From Cognatishimia sp. F0-27 (lineage in GTDB: Bacteria > Pseudomonadota > Alphaproteobacteria > Rhodobacterales > Rhodobacteraceae): a stretch of 64,000 nt of DNA. Below, in pieces: positions 18,195-28,165 of this stretch (its first letter is position 1; the number at the start of each line of letters is the position of its first letter). The notes beneath the pieces were generated by a model that was not told the origin of the DNA, did not search any database, and was given only the letters and a program-made list of their open reading frames with translations. The position numbers and the translations under genes are program-made. Location of the stretch: positions 62,001 to 126,000 of the forward strand of contig NZ_JAFMPQ010000008.1 of the NCBI RefSeq assembly GCF_020667845.1. Direction: 5' to 3'.

Positions 18195-18994
18195 GGGATG
18201 CCCACGCCAAAGGTCAGCGACGCCCAAAGGCTTTCCCAGACCGGGTCCGTCTCCGATTCCGCGACGAGCGGGCGCATCACCACGTGATCGGCCAGATACA
18301 TCCATCCCGGTTCCACCGGCAATCGCGCGACCCCATCCGCGTCCGTGCGGTGCAGCGTGACCGTCACGGTGCCCTCGGGATCACGCGCAAAAAGCTCGAC
18401 CTGGACGTCGGGCCGTGGAGCCCCCTGATACAGCACGCGCACGGGAAGGCCGTCGCTCACGTCGTCGGTGTAGGGGTTTGCAAGCGCGACGATCTCCGTC
18501 TCAAGCCCGACTTCGCTGTCCGCGCCCTGCCCCCCGGCCACCGCGATCAGGCTTTTGGCGTGGCGCGAGTATCGTTCGCGGAAGCCCTGTTGCGGCAAGC
18601 CCCGCTCGGCATGTTCCGCAAGAACCTCTTCGAAATCCTTGTGCTCCGTGAAATTCACGAACTTGTCCCACTCGCGGTAGGTCAGGGTGTAATCCTTGGT
18701 GACATGCACGATCACCGCGAGCCCGTCATCCGGTGCGACCATGGTGAGCGCCGGTCGATCGCCTGCGCGCCCGTCGACCGGGGTCACCGTCCCGTTCATG
18801 ACAATGTCAAAGCGTTTGAAATTCGGCGGAACGTAGCTGTAGGAGGAGCCCTTGAGCGTCTCTCCGACCCGGATTGCGGCGACGATCTCGCCTCCGCTTT
18901 CCACTGTGAACCGGTCCGGATCAATCCAGAATTCATGAGCCAATGCCGGCGCCGCCAGCATCAACAGACCCACTATCATTGTCCGAATTCTCAC
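18191..18994 (-). CDS. DUF4198 family periplasmic protein
   Basis: The 267-residue product has a signal peptide (residues 1-19) followed by the mature N-terminus HEFWIDPDRF, the hallmark of DUF4198 proteins, where the terminal His may take part in metal binding. Some relatives (NikM-like) sit with nickel or cobalt transporters; none is seen here. The PVRVLYQGAPRPDVQVELFA segment fits the carboxypeptidase-regulatory-like fold. It is the first gene of a two-gene run with the overlapping FAD oxidoreductase. The function is unknown. Confidence 0.8.
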   Translation of the reverse strand: MRIRTMIVGLLMLAAPALAHEFWIDPDRFTVESGGEIVAAIRVGETLKGSSYSYVPPNFKRFDIVMNGTVTPVDGRAGDRPALTMVAPDDGLAVIVHVTKDYTLTYREWDKFVNFTEHKDFEEVLAEHAERGLPQQGFRERYSRHAKSLIAVAGGQGADSEVGLETEIVALANPYTDDVSDGLPVRVLYQGAPRPDVQVELFARDPEGTVTVTLHRTDADGVARLPVEPGWMYLADHVVMRPLVAESETDPVWESLWASLTFGVGIP

Positions 18995-19169
18995 GACATG
19001 CTCTCCTCTTGCTCTGACACAGAGCGTAGTGCGGTGCGCTGCAAGCGCAATGACCGAAACTCGCCAGTCACGCGCCCGTCATTCTGGCGAAAGCCCTGCG
19101 CCACGGGACCAGCCCGCCCCATCGCGTTATGGCGCGCGGACGAAGGGCGCGCGGAAGCAAGTCCGCCGT

Positions 19170-19646
19170 TCATCGCGCCACCACCCCGGATGCGATCGCG
19201 CGTTCCAGTTCGGCCGCATAAGCGGCGATGCGTGCGTCGAGTTTGCGTGCGATCTGCGCCTTGGCGACTTTCATCGGTTGCATCAGCACCTTTGCGGAGA
19301 GCGATTTGGCCAGCACGTCGACCGTTACCGTCGCCACGGTGCCGCCGGTGCCATGCGGCGCAAGCGCGAGCGCTGTCACAAACTCCACCCCTCCCGCCCG
19401 CGCGAGAAAGCCGATCCTGACCGGCTCTGTGCAGTCCTGCACCACAACAGAAATATCGCGGACCACACCATGCACCTCGCTGCGCATCTGCCAAGCCGTG
19501 CCCACCGCAAAGGCCGCGTCAGGAGGCACGCGTTTCGGGTCCAACCCGCTGTTGCGGGCGCGCGCCTCGATCCAGTCGCAATCGCTCAGCAGTGCAAAGA
19601 CATGTTCGGGCGCGGCCGCGATCTGCGTTGTCGACGTGAACTTCAT
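19170..19646 (-). CDS. SRPBCC family protein
   Basis: The 158-residue product fits the START-like/polyketide cyclase (SRPBCC) fold. It opens with MKFTSTTQIAAAPEHVFALLSD, the typical first strand and helix that cap a ligand cavity, and ends in a long helix rich in Ala and Arg (about 120-155). No catalytic residues can be assigned. The ATG at 19646 starts this fold exactly; a longer frame to 19940 overlaps nudC and was rejected. It probably binds a small hydrophobic ligand; the role is unknown. Confidence 0.8.
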   Translation of the reverse strand: MKFTSTTQIAAAPEHVFALLSDCDWIEARARNSGLDPKRVPPDAAFAVGTAWQMRSEVHGVVRDISVVVQDCTEPVRIGFLARAGGVEFVTALALAPHGTGGTVATVTVDVLAKSLSAKVLMQPMKVAKAQIARKLDARIAAYAAELERAIASGVVAR

Positions 19647-19723
19647 GCACCTTTCACTTCCTGAAGCCCCGGGGCAGGCGAACCCGTCCCCCAGGCGATT
19701 CGGCCTGTTTATCGCGGAACCAC

Positions 19724-20692
19724 TTAATCCAAAGTATCCGCGAGCCAATTGCGCAGGAGAAAATGCGCGATAGCCCCTTTGCGCGCGGGCTTGAGCCACG
19801 GGTGGTCGCCCGCAAAGGCAAGCGCCACCTCTTCGCGCGTGACCCATTGCGCGTCTTCGATCTCGTTGGGGTCGATGGCCAGTTCCCGTGACAGCGCTTC
19901 GCCCTGACAACCCATCATCAAGGACGCCGGAAACGGCCATGGTTGGGACGCGAGATAGCGCACGCGGCCAACCGTGATACCGGCTTCCTCGAACACCTCG
20001 CGCCGGACCGCCGCTTCGATTGTTTCACCCGGCTCCACAAACCCCGCGAGGCAACTATACATCCCGTCCGGCCAGCCCGGAGAGCGCCCCAGCAAACACG
20101 CATTGCCTTGCGTGATCAACATGATGACCACCGGGTCGGTGCGTGGAAAATGATGCGCCCCGCAATCGGGACAAATCCGTTGCCATCCGGCCTGATGGAT
20201 TTCCGATGCCGCCCCGCAGCGCGCACAAAACCCGTGTGTCGCGTGCCAGCCCAGAATGGCCTTGGCCGTGGCCGCTAGTTCGGCATCGCGCGCGTCAAGC
20301 CGGATCATGATCGCGCGCAGTTCTGCAAAGCGCATCGTCGGTGGCAGCGCCGGATGGTGTTGCTCCGAGGGATCGAGGAACCCGCCCAGCGTATCGGGAT
20401 CAAGATCGCCCGGCGTCCAACCCGAGATGTCATGGGCAAAAACCGGGGCCTCACCTTCGCGCCCGAGAAAGATCGGCGCCTCCGTCGCGTGTGACAAAAC
20501 CGGGTGCGTCGCCGCCAAACGCACAACGCCAAGCGTGTCATCGCCATCGACAAGCACCTTGCCGCGCCAGAGCAGGATGATCCGCGCCCGCGCGTCCTGC
20601 AGGGCTCCGGCAACAGCCCCGATATCGCCACGCAGCTCTGCCGCGCGATCAAGGCCGGAGCCCCCGAAGGTCACCGTTTCTGCGTGCTCCAT
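19724..20692 (-). CDS. nudC: NAD(+)/NADH pyrophosphatase (RNA-decapping Nudix hydrolase)
   Basis: NudC cleaves NADH to NMNH and AMP and removes NAD caps from RNA. The 322-residue product contains the zinc ribbon [10 protein letters not shown] ... [11 protein letters not shown], the Nudix box [20 protein letters not shown] followed by AGI, and the family-specific [13 protein letters not shown] motif, which separates NudC from other Nudix enzymes. An N-terminal NUDIX-like domain precedes these. ATG 20692 was chosen; the frame also extends to 20749 without further support. Confidence 0.95.
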   Translation of the reverse strand: MEHAETVTFGGSGLDRAAELRGDIGAVAGALQDARARIILLWRGKVLVDGDDTLGVVRLAATHPVLSHATEAPIFLGREGEAPVFAHDISGWTPGDLDPDTLGGFLDPSEQHHPALPPTMRFAELRAIMIRLDARDAELAATAKAILGWHATHGFCARCGAASEIHQAGWQRICPDCGAHHFPRTDPVVIMLITQGNACLLGRSPGWPDGMYSCLAGFVEPGETIEAAVRREVFEEAGITVGRVRYLASQPWPFPASLMMGCQGEALSRELAIDPNEIEDAQWVTREEVALAFAGDHPWLKPARKGAIAHFLLRNWLADTLD

Positions 20693-20903
20693 GATCCGCG
20701 TCTCCCCTCTCGTCGCGCGGACCCTGCACAATGCAGGCTGTGAGGGCAAGCGTTCGCCAATGTCATCCGTTTCCAGCGACCAAAAAAGAAGAAACGCAGC
20801 GTCACCGGTCTTCCTATGGTTGCAATGCAGATGGAATTACGTTTCTTTTGATGAAACAATCGATGTTAAGATCGTGCGAACCCCTCGCTCAGGAGCCACG
20901 ATC

Positions 20904-22883
20904 ATGACCCATCCCTTCACCTCGACCTTGTCTCGCAGAGGTTTTCTCGCGGGCGCCACCGCCGGAGCAGCCGTGATCACGCTTCACCCCTTTTCCGCCC
21001 GTGCCGCCACCAACCAGGCGCATCTGAGGATCATGGAAACGACCGACCTGCATGTGCATGTGTTTCCGTATGACTATTATGCGGATCGCCCGCGCGACAC
21101 GGTCGGCCTGTCGCGCACGGCCACGCTCATCGACGGGATCCGCGCGGAGGCCACCAACACGCTGCTTGTCGATAATGGCGATTTCCTGCAAGGCAATCCG
21201 ATGGGGGACTACATTGCCTATGAGCGCGGCATGAAGGAGGGCGACACCCACCCGATCATCGATGCGATGAATGCCGTCGGCTACGACGCCGCGACCATCG
21301 GCAATCACGAATTCAATTACGGGCTGGATTTCCTGATGAAATCCATGGCCGGCGCCGACTTCCCGGTCATCCTGTCGAATGTCGCGCTGGAGGCGGGGGC
21401 GTCCCCGCGCGAGGACAAGACGCTTTTCAAGCCTTACGTGATCCTCGAGCGGATGCTGACCGATGGTGCCGGGACCAGCCATCCGATCAAGATCGGCCTC
21501 ATCGGCTTCACCCCGCCGCAGGTGATGAACTGGGACCGCAAGCACCTCGAAGGCAACGTGACAGCGCGCGACATCGTCGAGACCGCGGAAGCCTACGTGC
21601 CGGAGATGCGCGAGGCCGGGGCGGACATCATCATCGCGCTGAACCATTCCGGCATCGGCAGCGCGCAGCGCAGCGACGGGATGGAAAACGCGTCGGTTCC
21701 TTTGGCCGCGCTCGACGGGGTGGATGCCATCGTGACCGGGCACAGCCATCTTGTCTTCCCCTCGCCGGCCTATGCCGATTTTGCAATGGTGGACGTGGAC
21801 GCGGGCACCGTCTCGGGCAAGCCCGCCGTCATGGGCGGATTCTGGGGCAGCCACATGGGGCTGATCGACCTGATGCTGGAACGCGAGGGCGGTTCCTGGC
21901 GCGTCGTCTCTTCCGAAACCGAAGCCCGTCCCATCGCGCGGCGCAACGAAGACCGCTCCGTCACGGCGCTTGTGGAGGACAGCCAGACCGTGTTGGACAG
22001 CGCCGCCAAGGCCCATGAGGAAACGCTGGCCTATGTGCGCCGCGCCGTGGGCAAGACCGATGCGCCGCTGCACAGCTATTTCGCGCTGGTCGCCGATGAC
22101 CCCTCGGTTCAGATCGTGAGCCAGGCGCAGCGCTGGTATCTCGAACAGATGCTGAGCGGCACCGAATACGCGGGACTTCCCTTGCTTTCGGCGGCAGCCC
22201 CCTTCAAGGCCGGTGGCCGCGGCGGTCCCGACTACTACACCGATGTCGCGCGTGGCGATGTCGCGATCAAGAACGTGGCCGATCTCTACCTCTATCCAAA
22301 CACTGTCCGCGCCGTGAAAGTGACCGGCGCGCAGCTGCGCGACTGGCTCGAACGCTCGGCCGGCATGTTCAACCAGGTTGCACCGGGCAGCGCGGATGCA
22401 ACCCTCCTCAATCCCGAGTTTCCGTCATACAATTTTGACGTGATCGACGGGGTCATCTATCAGATCGACCTGTCTCAACCGTCAAAATTCGGCCCGAGGG
22501 GCGAGTTGGAAAACCCCGATGCCAACCGGATCAAATCCCTTGTCTACAACGGCCAGCCCGTCACGGATGACATGGAATTCGTGATCGCGACCAACAATTA
22601 CAGGGCCTCGGGGGGCGGCGATTTCCCCGGTGCGGGTGGCGATACGATCATCTTCGAAGCGCCCGATACCAACCGCGACGTCATCGTGCGCTATATCGTG
22701 GAGCAGGGCACAATAGACCCGAAGGCCGATTTCAACTGGTCGTTTGCGCCAATGCCCGGAACGTCGGTGCTGTTTGAAACCGGGCCGCGGGCCGCAGACC
22801 ATGTGGACAGCGTCGAGACGCTCGACATCGAACCTGCCGGCGACGGTGCGGACGGCTTCGCACGATACCGCATCAACCTGTAA
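20904..22883 (+). CDS. cpdB: 2',3'-cyclic-nucleotide 2'-phosphodiesterase / 3'-nucleotidase
   Basis: The 659-residue periplasmic enzyme releases phosphate from cyclic nucleotides and 3'-nucleotides. It has a twin-arginine signal ([15 protein letters not shown]) and a metallophosphatase domain with [34 protein letters not shown] and VTGHSHL. The 5'-nucleotidase C-terminal domain follows with [18 protein letters not shown] and [13 protein letters not shown]. The start codon has an AGGAG site 9-13 bases upstream. Export by Tat fits folding with metals in the cytoplasm. The gene is divergent from nudC. Confidence 0.95.
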   Translation: MTHPFTSTLSRRGFLAGATAGAAVITLHPFSARAATNQAHLRIMETTDLHVHVFPYDYYADRPRDTVGLSRTATLIDGIRAEATNTLLVDNGDFLQGNPMGDYIAYERGMKEGDTHPIIDAMNAVGYDAATIGNHEFNYGLDFLMKSMAGADFPVILSNVALEAGASPREDKTLFKPYVILERMLTDGAGTSHPIKIGLIGFTPPQVMNWDRKHLEGNVTARDIVETAEAYVPEMREAGADIIIALNHSGIGSAQRSDGMENASVPLAALDGVDAIVTGHSHLVFPSPAYADFAMVDVDAGTVSGKPAVMGGFWGSHMGLIDLMLEREGGSWRVVSSETEARPIARRNEDRSVTALVEDSQTVLDSAAKAHEETLAYVRRAVGKTDAPLHSYFALVADDPSVQIVSQAQRWYLEQMLSGTEYAGLPLLSAAAPFKAGGRGGPDYYTDVARGDVAIKNVADLYLYPNTVRAVKVTGAQLRDWLERSAGMFNQVAPGSADATLLNPEFPSYNFDVIDGVIYQIDLSQPSKFGPRGELENPDANRIKSLVYNGQPVTDDMEFVIATNNYRASGGGDFPGAGGDTIIFEAPDTNRDVIVRYIVEQGTIDPKADFNWSFAPMPGTSVLFETGPRAADHVDSVETLDIEPAGDGADGFARYRINL

Positions 22884-22896
22884 TCTCGTGCCGGGC

Positions 22897-22924
22897 GGAG
22901 GGTGCGCCCCATCGCGCATCCTCC
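22897..22924 (+). terminator. hairpin downstream of cpdB
   Basis: An 11-bp stem with one G-U pair (22897-22907 with 22914-22924) and a 6-base loop lies 13 bases after the cpdB stop. No T-run follows, so it may protect the 3' end of the message rather than terminate transcription. Confidence 0.45.
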
Positions 22925-23058
22925 GGTGACCCGCGCTGTTCCGGAATGCCGGCAAGGCGCGCAACGGTTTCAATTCGCAACAGATTTTATCGGTAACCCT
23001 TCGTTAAGCCGTCTTCTCTAGGCATTGCGTCTGCGACAGATGCTTGGAGGTTGCGGGG

Positions 23059-24660
23059 ATGTTCACACCAACGGTCATTGGTTCCGGCTTGGCGGGCTTC
23101 AACTTCCTGCAACGGACCCGCGAGCAACAGCAGTCGGTGTTCGAACAATCGCCGCAAATCTCCCGTGACACGCAGAAATTCGTTGATCAGCTCGCCGACG
23201 TGCAGAGCTCCGAACAACTGATGGAAAACCGCGACCTGCTGCGCGTGGCGCTTGGCGCGTTCGGGTTGAGCGACGATATCGACAACCGCGCCTTCATCCA
23301 GAAAATCCTCGATTCCGACCTCAGCGATTCGAAATCGCTTGCCAACCGCCTTTCCGACAAGCGGTATCTGGCCTTTGCACAGGCGTTCAACTTTGCCTCG
23401 GAGGACGGCCCGCAGCTGCCCAATCCAAAATCCGCCGATGAAGTGGCGCAGCAGCTTGCCGATCTCCAGAGCGCGGATGACCTGCTGAACGATCCCGTGC
23501 TGCTGCGCGCGACGCTGACCAATTTCGGGCTCGAAGACGATGCGCGGAACAGTTTTTTCCTCAAGAGCGTTCTGGAATCGGATCTGTCCGATCCGGACTC
23601 CTTCGTCAATCAGCTCAGTGATCCGCGTTACGTTGAACTTGCGGAGGCCTTCGGCCTTGGGGAAAAACTGTCCCGGCAGGACACGATCTACGGTTTTGCG
23701 GATCTCTTCGCGGGCAAGGCGAGCGAGATTCGCACCTATGACGATCTGGCCGCGGAGCCGGAGCTTCTGGACGCGGCGTTGCGAATCTTCGGTCTTGAAG
23801 AGGATGCTGCGCGGCCGGGCTTCATCGAAGCGGTCCTGAATTCGGACCTGAGCGATCCCGCCTCGGTCGCCAACAGCGAGGACGATACCCGCTACGCGGC
23901 CCTTGCCGACGCCTTCGGCTTTGCCGAGCGGGTTGCCGATGAGGCCAGCGGATTGACGTTCACAAGCAAGCTTGAGGGTTTCGTCGACACCGTGGCCTCA
24001 CGCAGCACGGAGATCGCGAGCCCCGCCGAGTTCTTTGCCGATATTCCGCTGATGCTCGATACGATTGAGTTTTTCGACCTGCCGCGCCGCGACGATCGGG
24101 TGGCTTTCGCCAACCGGATCCTGACATCTGACCTTGCGAACCCGAATTCGCTCGTCAACGCGGTCAGCGATGACCGCTACCGGGCCTTCGCGAACGCTTT
24201 TTCCTTCAAGGAACCGGAAAGCGCGCGCGTCTATCCCGCCGGCTTTGCGGAGCAAATTGTCCAGAACTACATGGATCGCCAGTTTGAAATCAGCATCGGC
24301 AATGTGGACCCGACAATGCGGCTGGCCTTGTCGCTCGAACGGGACCTGTCGCAGGTGATGGAGACGGCAAGCACCAAGGATGCCCGATGGTTCGCTGTCA
24401 TGGCATCAAAACCGCTGCGGCAAGTCTTCGAGACGGCCCTCCAGCTTCCTCAGAGTTTCGGGACACTCGATATCGACCGGCAATTGGTCGACTTCAAGGA
24501 GCGTTCCGAGCGGTTCTTCGGAACCGACGACCTGAGCGCCTATCTTGAGCCGGACCGCCTTGAGGAATTGCGCAACCGCTTCCTGTTGCAAGACGCCGTG
24601 CGTGTCGAGCCGCTGGCGCAGCAACCGTCCGCGGCACTGTCTTTGCTCGGGGGGCTTTAG
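23059..24660 (+). CDS. DUF1217 repeat protein (flagellum-associated family)
   Basis: The 533-residue product consists mainly of four tandem DUF1217-like units of about 110-120 residues. Each ends in the pattern SDLSDPxSxxNxLSDxRYxxxAxAF (about residues 95, 185, 285 and 380). DUF1217 proteins are known from alphaproteobacteria and are often encoded with flagellar genes; none is seen here. No signal peptide or membrane segment is evident, and the protein is acidic. The ATG at 23059, preceded by a G-rich stretch, gives the usual MFTPTV-like N-terminus, rather than the frame's first ATG at 23044. Confidence 0.8.
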   Translation: MFTPTVIGSGLAGFNFLQRTREQQQSVFEQSPQISRDTQKFVDQLADVQSSEQLMENRDLLRVALGAFGLSDDIDNRAFIQKILDSDLSDSKSLANRLSDKRYLAFAQAFNFASEDGPQLPNPKSADEVAQQLADLQSADDLLNDPVLLRATLTNFGLEDDARNSFFLKSVLESDLSDPDSFVNQLSDPRYVELAEAFGLGEKLSRQDTIYGFADLFAGKASEIRTYDDLAAEPELLDAALRIFGLEEDAARPGFIEAVLNSDLSDPASVANSEDDTRYAALADAFGFAERVADEASGLTFTSKLEGFVDTVASRSTEIASPAEFFADIPLMLDTIEFFDLPRRDDRVAFANRILTSDLANPNSLVNAVSDDRYRAFANAFSFKEPESARVYPAGFAEQIVQNYMDRQFEISIGNVDPTMRLALSLERDLSQVMETASTKDARWFAVMASKPLRQVFETALQLPQSFGTLDIDRQLVDFKERSERFFGTDDLSAYLEPDRLEELRNRFLLQDAVRVEPLAQQPSAALSLLGGL

Positions 24661-24906
24661 ACGCCGCTCGCACGACCCTCGCGGCTCTCGGCCCGGTGGT
24701 CCGCGGCCTGATAGGGGGCATTCGGGTTGGACTTGCAACCCAAGCCCGGGACCTCGGCGGCACGGCCTTGGACCGACGAACACGGTCGCACATACCGCTT
24801 TTGCCGGAACGAAGGCGGAAACCCTCTGCGCACAGGTCATCCTTACGGATTTACCCCGGGACCGTCCCGGATTACTTGGGACAGGAACATCCGATGAGGT
24901 CTTTCG

Positions 24907-25245
24907 ATGCTGCGCTTTCTGTTGCTTTTGGCCGCGCTTGCTGCGCTGGCGGGATTTGCCACCCGCCCGGGCGTCGATGACGCCGAAACCGCCATGCGCG
25001 AACAGGTGCTGCTTGCCGTGGCCAATCAGGAGTTGCGGGGCAAATCCACCGCCGAGCAAGCCGCCCTTCTGGCCTGCAGGCTCGATCCGACAAGCTGCTA
25101 TGATCTTATCCGGTCCGGGATAGACATCACGTTCGAGGCGCGCTTGGTGTATGCGCGCGTGGATCTCGAAGGGTTCGGCAAGTCGGCCACGTGTTACGGG
25201 CTCTTCACCCGGTTCTTCTGTCCCGGCGGATTGCGCGACGCATGA
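24907..25245 (+). CDS. small secreted hypothetical protein
   Basis: The 112-residue product has a strongly hydrophobic N-terminus (MLRFLLLLAALAALAGFA) that looks like a signal peptide or anchor. The mature part contains four Cys (CRLDPTSC, then ATCYG and FFCPGG) that could form disulfides in the periplasm. I do not recognise the family. The stop overlaps the start of the HAD hydrolase gene by four bases (ATGA), so the two are coupled. The preceding 246 bases hold no recognisable gene. Confidence 0.6.
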   Translation: MLRFLLLLAALAALAGFATRPGVDDAETAMREQVLLAVANQELRGKSTAEQAALLACRLDPTSCYDLIRSGIDITFEARLVYARVDLEGFGKSATCYGLFTRFFCPGGLRDA

Positions 25246-25883
25246 CCTTTGCCGCGATCCTTTTTGACCTCGACGGCACATTGATCGACACCGAAGCGCT
25301 GGCGCGTGCCGCCGGGCAATATGCCTTCGATCAGTTGGGACTTTCGCTTGAAGAGGATCTTTGGACCATGCTGGTCGGGCGCGATCAGGAATCCGGAGAG
25401 GCGATCCTCAAGAACCATTTCGGCGAAATCGATCTGCGCAGGCTCGAAACCCTTTGGAACGCAGAAACCCGGCGGCTCGAGGCCGGCGGAATCGCGTTGA
25501 AACCCGGCGCGCGGGCCTTGTTGGCCGGAACCGATGCGCTGGGCATTCCGCGAGGGCTCGCCACCTCATCGCAGCGGCATTCCGCGCGGCGCAAGATGCA
25601 ACGGACCGATCTCGGCGGCTTCGGTGCGGTGGTCACGGCCAACGATGTCGACAATCGCAAACCCGCGCCTGACGCCTACCTGCTCGCCGCGCGGCTGCTG
25701 GGTGTCGACCCACGGGATTGCCTCGCCTTCGAAGACAGCGAAACCGGCGCGGAGGCGGCGTTCCGGGCCGGGATGCGCGTGGTGCAAGTGCCGGATCTCG
25801 TTCCGTCTACCGGCCGGTTTGCCCATCACGTCGCGGAGGATCTGCTGACCGGAGCGCGCGCCGCCGGGCTTGCGACCTTCTGA
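25242..25883 (+). CDS. HAD family hydrolase (beta-phosphoglucomutase/phosphatase type)
   Basis: The 213-residue cytoplasmic enzyme has HAD motif I FDLDGTLIDTE (nucleophile Asp, about residues 8-18), motif II LATSSQ, motif III Lys in NRKPAPDAY and motif IV FEDSETG. The DxDGTxxDTE form and the helical cap after motif I point to subfamily IA, which includes beta-phosphoglucomutase and sugar-phosphate phosphatases. The substrate is unknown. The start was chosen at the ATGA overlap with the preceding small gene. Confidence 0.92.
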   Translation: MTFAAILFDLDGTLIDTEALARAAGQYAFDQLGLSLEEDLWTMLVGRDQESGEAILKNHFGEIDLRRLETLWNAETRRLEAGGIALKPGARALLAGTDALGIPRGLATSSQRHSARRKMQRTDLGGFGAVVTANDVDNRKPAPDAYLLAARLLGVDPRDCLAFEDSETGAEAAFRAGMRVVQVPDLVPSTGRFAHHVAEDLLTGARAAGLATF

Positions 25884-25899
25884 TCGCGGCGAAACGTGC

Positions 25900-27015
25900 T
25901 CACCGCAGCGCCGCTGTCTTGTAAAGTTTGACCGTCAGCCCGCCATGCGCAATCGGCGGACCGGGTTTGTCGAAGGGAAGGCCCGTGGCCTTTGCGAGAC
26001 CGCCATCGCTGGTCACGATGCCCACACGCCAGCCTGCGAAACGCTCCTTCAATACCGCGCCCAAGGTGCCGTAAAGCGCAAAAAGCAGTTTGCGATTGCC
26101 GATCCGCGCGCCATAAGGCGGGTTGACCATAACAATGCCCGGCGGGCCTTCCGGACGCTCCAGATCCGAAATCGCTGCACGGTGAAACCGGGTGACATCG
26201 GACACACCGGCGGCTTTGGCGTTGCCCGTTGCCGCGCGAATGGCCCCGTCGTCACGGTCGGATCCGTAAAACCGGAGTGCCGTTTCATGCGGGTCATGGC
26301 GCGCCTTCATCGCATCCCATGCAGCGATGTCAAACCCGGCCAGTGCCTCAAAAGCGAACCGGCGCGCCCGCCCGGGCGCGAGACCGGTCGCGATTTCGGC
26401 CGCTTCGATCACGAATGTGCCGGACCCGCACATCGGATCCAGAACCGGCTCCTGTCCGTCATACCCCATTTGCCGCAGGAACAGCGCGGCCAGCGTTTCC
26501 CGCATCGGCGCCTTGCCCACAGACGTCTTGGAGCCGCGCTTGTGCAAGGGGGCGCCGGAGGAATCGATGCTCAGCGTGACCAGATCATCCTCGATCCGCC
26601 CCATCACCCGGAACGCGTCCGGATCGTCTGCGCCCGCCACGGTTGCGCCCAGTGCCGCGACAACGGCCTGTTCCACGCGCTGCCGCGCGGCCCGGTCATG
26701 GTAGATCCTGGAACGGCGGCAGGTCATCTCGACCCGCACCGCGCACCCTTCATGCAAAAAGTCGCGCCATGCCAGCTTGCGCGCCCGCTTGTCGAGCTGT
26801 GCAAGATGCATGGCACGGAACGACGCGAAGCGGATCAGGACACGCCCTGCCCCGCGCAACAACAGGTTGGCGCGCCACACGGCGGGCCAGTCCCCACGTG
26901 TTTCCACCCCGCCGGGCACCACCGTCACAGGCGCGAATCCCAGGCTTGCGGCTTCTTCTGCAAGGGTTGTCTCAAGTCCCGGCGGCGCGGAGAAAAACAG
27001 ATCGAACAGCTCCAT
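25900..27015 (-). CDS. THUMP-domain 23S rRNA (guanine-N2) methyltransferase, RlmL-N/YpsC type
   Basis: The 371-residue product has an N-terminal THUMP RNA-binding region (about residues 1-150) and a UPF0020-type SAM methyltransferase domain. The latter shows PVLDPMCGSGTFVIEAA (SAM loop), the RFYGSDRDDGAI acidic loop and the catalytic NPPYGARIG motif. This matches the single-domain homologues of the first half of E. coli RlmL, which methylates G2445 of 23S rRNA. The fused RlmK half is absent, as is usual in alphaproteobacteria. It is convergent with the HAD hydrolase gene. Confidence 0.92.
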   Translation of the reverse strand: MELFDLFFSAPPGLETTLAEEAASLGFAPVTVVPGGVETRGDWPAVWRANLLLRGAGRVLIRFASFRAMHLAQLDKRARKLAWRDFLHEGCAVRVEMTCRRSRIYHDRAARQRVEQAVVAALGATVAGADDPDAFRVMGRIEDDLVTLSIDSSGAPLHKRGSKTSVGKAPMRETLAALFLRQMGYDGQEPVLDPMCGSGTFVIEAAEIATGLAPGRARRFAFEALAGFDIAAWDAMKARHDPHETALRFYGSDRDDGAIRAATGNAKAAGVSDVTRFHRAAISDLERPEGPPGIVMVNPPYGARIGNRKLLFALYGTLGAVLKERFAGWRVGIVTSDGGLAKATGLPFDKPGPPIAHGGLTVKLYKTAALR

Positions 27016-27145
27016 GGGCTCCGCTTATCCCGTGTCGCCCGAATTCGCGAGGAGAAACCGGCAAGGCGCTGCGCATGGGCCCACCGGGCAAGGCGCAAAA
27101 GGCTAGGAATGGTTGCATCATGCGCCCAAGGCGACTATGTGGAGC

Positions 27146-27244
27146 GGTGAGAGGTTGGCGCGGGCAAGCGCCTCGCCAACCCGGTCAGGTCCGGAAGGAA
27201 GCAGCCGCAACGAGCCCCGCTTGGGTCGCAGTCAATCTCTCACC
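27146..27244 (+). ncRNA. ffs: signal recognition particle RNA, bacterial small type (4.5S)
   Basis: The conserved SRP domain with the tetraloop region is seen as GGTCAGGTCCGGAAGGAAGC then AGCCGCAACGAG (about 27183-27214). The RNA closes with a terminal helix pairing GGTGAGAG (27146-27153) with CTCTCACC (27237-27244). About 99 nucleotides is the expected size. With Ffh it targets nascent membrane proteins to the translocon. It lies alone between the methyltransferase and phosphatase genes, as in many alphaproteobacteria. Confidence 0.96.
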
Positions 27245-27307
27245 TTCTTCGAACATCGTCAGCGACGCGCCATTTGCCGCGCATTCCCCGCCCGCGTGTC
27301 GTGCCGG

Positions 27308-28165
27308 TCACAGATCGCGACGCCCGGCGGCGGCGGGCGGCAGTCCGGCGGGCTTTGCCGGGGCCGCCGCGGGGCCATTGGTGATTCCGATGGCGCGACG
27401 CACAGCGCTGTCCGACGGGCGGGCCGCAAATGTTGCGCCCTGCTCCGCAGCCATGGCCCAGCGCATCTGCTCTTCGGTCTCGATCGCCTCGGGATGCACC
27501 TGCCGAAGCCGTGCAAGCGCCTCCTGAGGGTCCTCTCCCGCTTCGATCATCAGCCGCAGCGCGATCATGCCCGTGCGGCCGCAGCCGCCCTTGCAATGCA
27601 CAAGCACGCGCCCACCGCCAAACAGGGCACGCCGCAGACGCGAGGACACTTCCGGCCAGGCCAGCGCAAAGTCATTGTCCGGCACGCCGTAATCGACAAT
27701 CGGCAGATGCACCCAGCGCGTGCCCTTGTCCTGAATATGCTGGCCCAGCTGTGCGGCGCCCGCTTCGAAGAACTCCGCGGCGGTGGTGAGCGACACCACA
27801 AACGCCGGCGCCAGATCGTAGACATGGCCAAGATCGCCGAAGTAATCTCCCCCCGCTCCCGGAACCGGCGCCATCACAAGAAGCCCGCCACCCGCTGCAA
27901 GCGCCCGCATCACGATCGGCTTGGTGGGAACATCCGGCGCCGCTTCGACGGGAACAACCGGCTGGTCGCTGAGCGGCGTCGCCTTGATCACCCGTTTTAT
28001 GCGCGGAGCCGGGCCCTGCCTTGGTGCCAGATCAACCCCGCGCGGATCCGGTCCCGCTGTGGGCCGCGTTTCGGTCTGGGCGGCATCGCCGGGTGCGGGG
28101 CCTGTCGGCGCGGCGGGTTTCTGGTCCGGATCAAAGGGCGGTTGCATTGAACGTGTCACAGGCAT
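27308..28165 (-). CDS. dual-specificity/tyrosine protein phosphatase-like protein with Pro-rich N-terminus
   Basis: The 285-residue product has a Pro/Ala-rich N-terminal tail (about residues 1-60) and a phosphatase domain containing the CX5R loop, HC191KGGCGR197TG, plus a candidate general acid at D158 (PIVDYGVP). This is the active site of cysteine-dependent protein phosphatases. Segments such as FGDLGHVYDLAPAFVVSLT fit the family fold. Start at 28165 was chosen for its GGAG site about 5-8 bases upstream; ATG 28147 is an alternative. Either start overlaps the end of the metallopeptidase gene, implying coupling. The target is unknown. Confidence 0.82.
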   Translation of the reverse strand: MPVTRSMQPPFDPDQKPAAPTGPAPGDAAQTETRPTAGPDPRGVDLAPRQGPAPRIKRVIKATPLSDQPVVPVEAAPDVPTKPIVMRALAAGGGLLVMAPVPGAGGDYFGDLGHVYDLAPAFVVSLTTAAEFFEAGAAQLGQHIQDKGTRWVHLPIVDYGVPDNDFALAWPEVSSRLRRALFGGGRVLVHCKGGCGRTGMIALRLMIEAGEDPQEALARLRQVHPEAIETEEQMRWAMAAEQGATFAARPSDSAVRRAIGITNGPAAAPAKPAGLPPAAAGRRDL

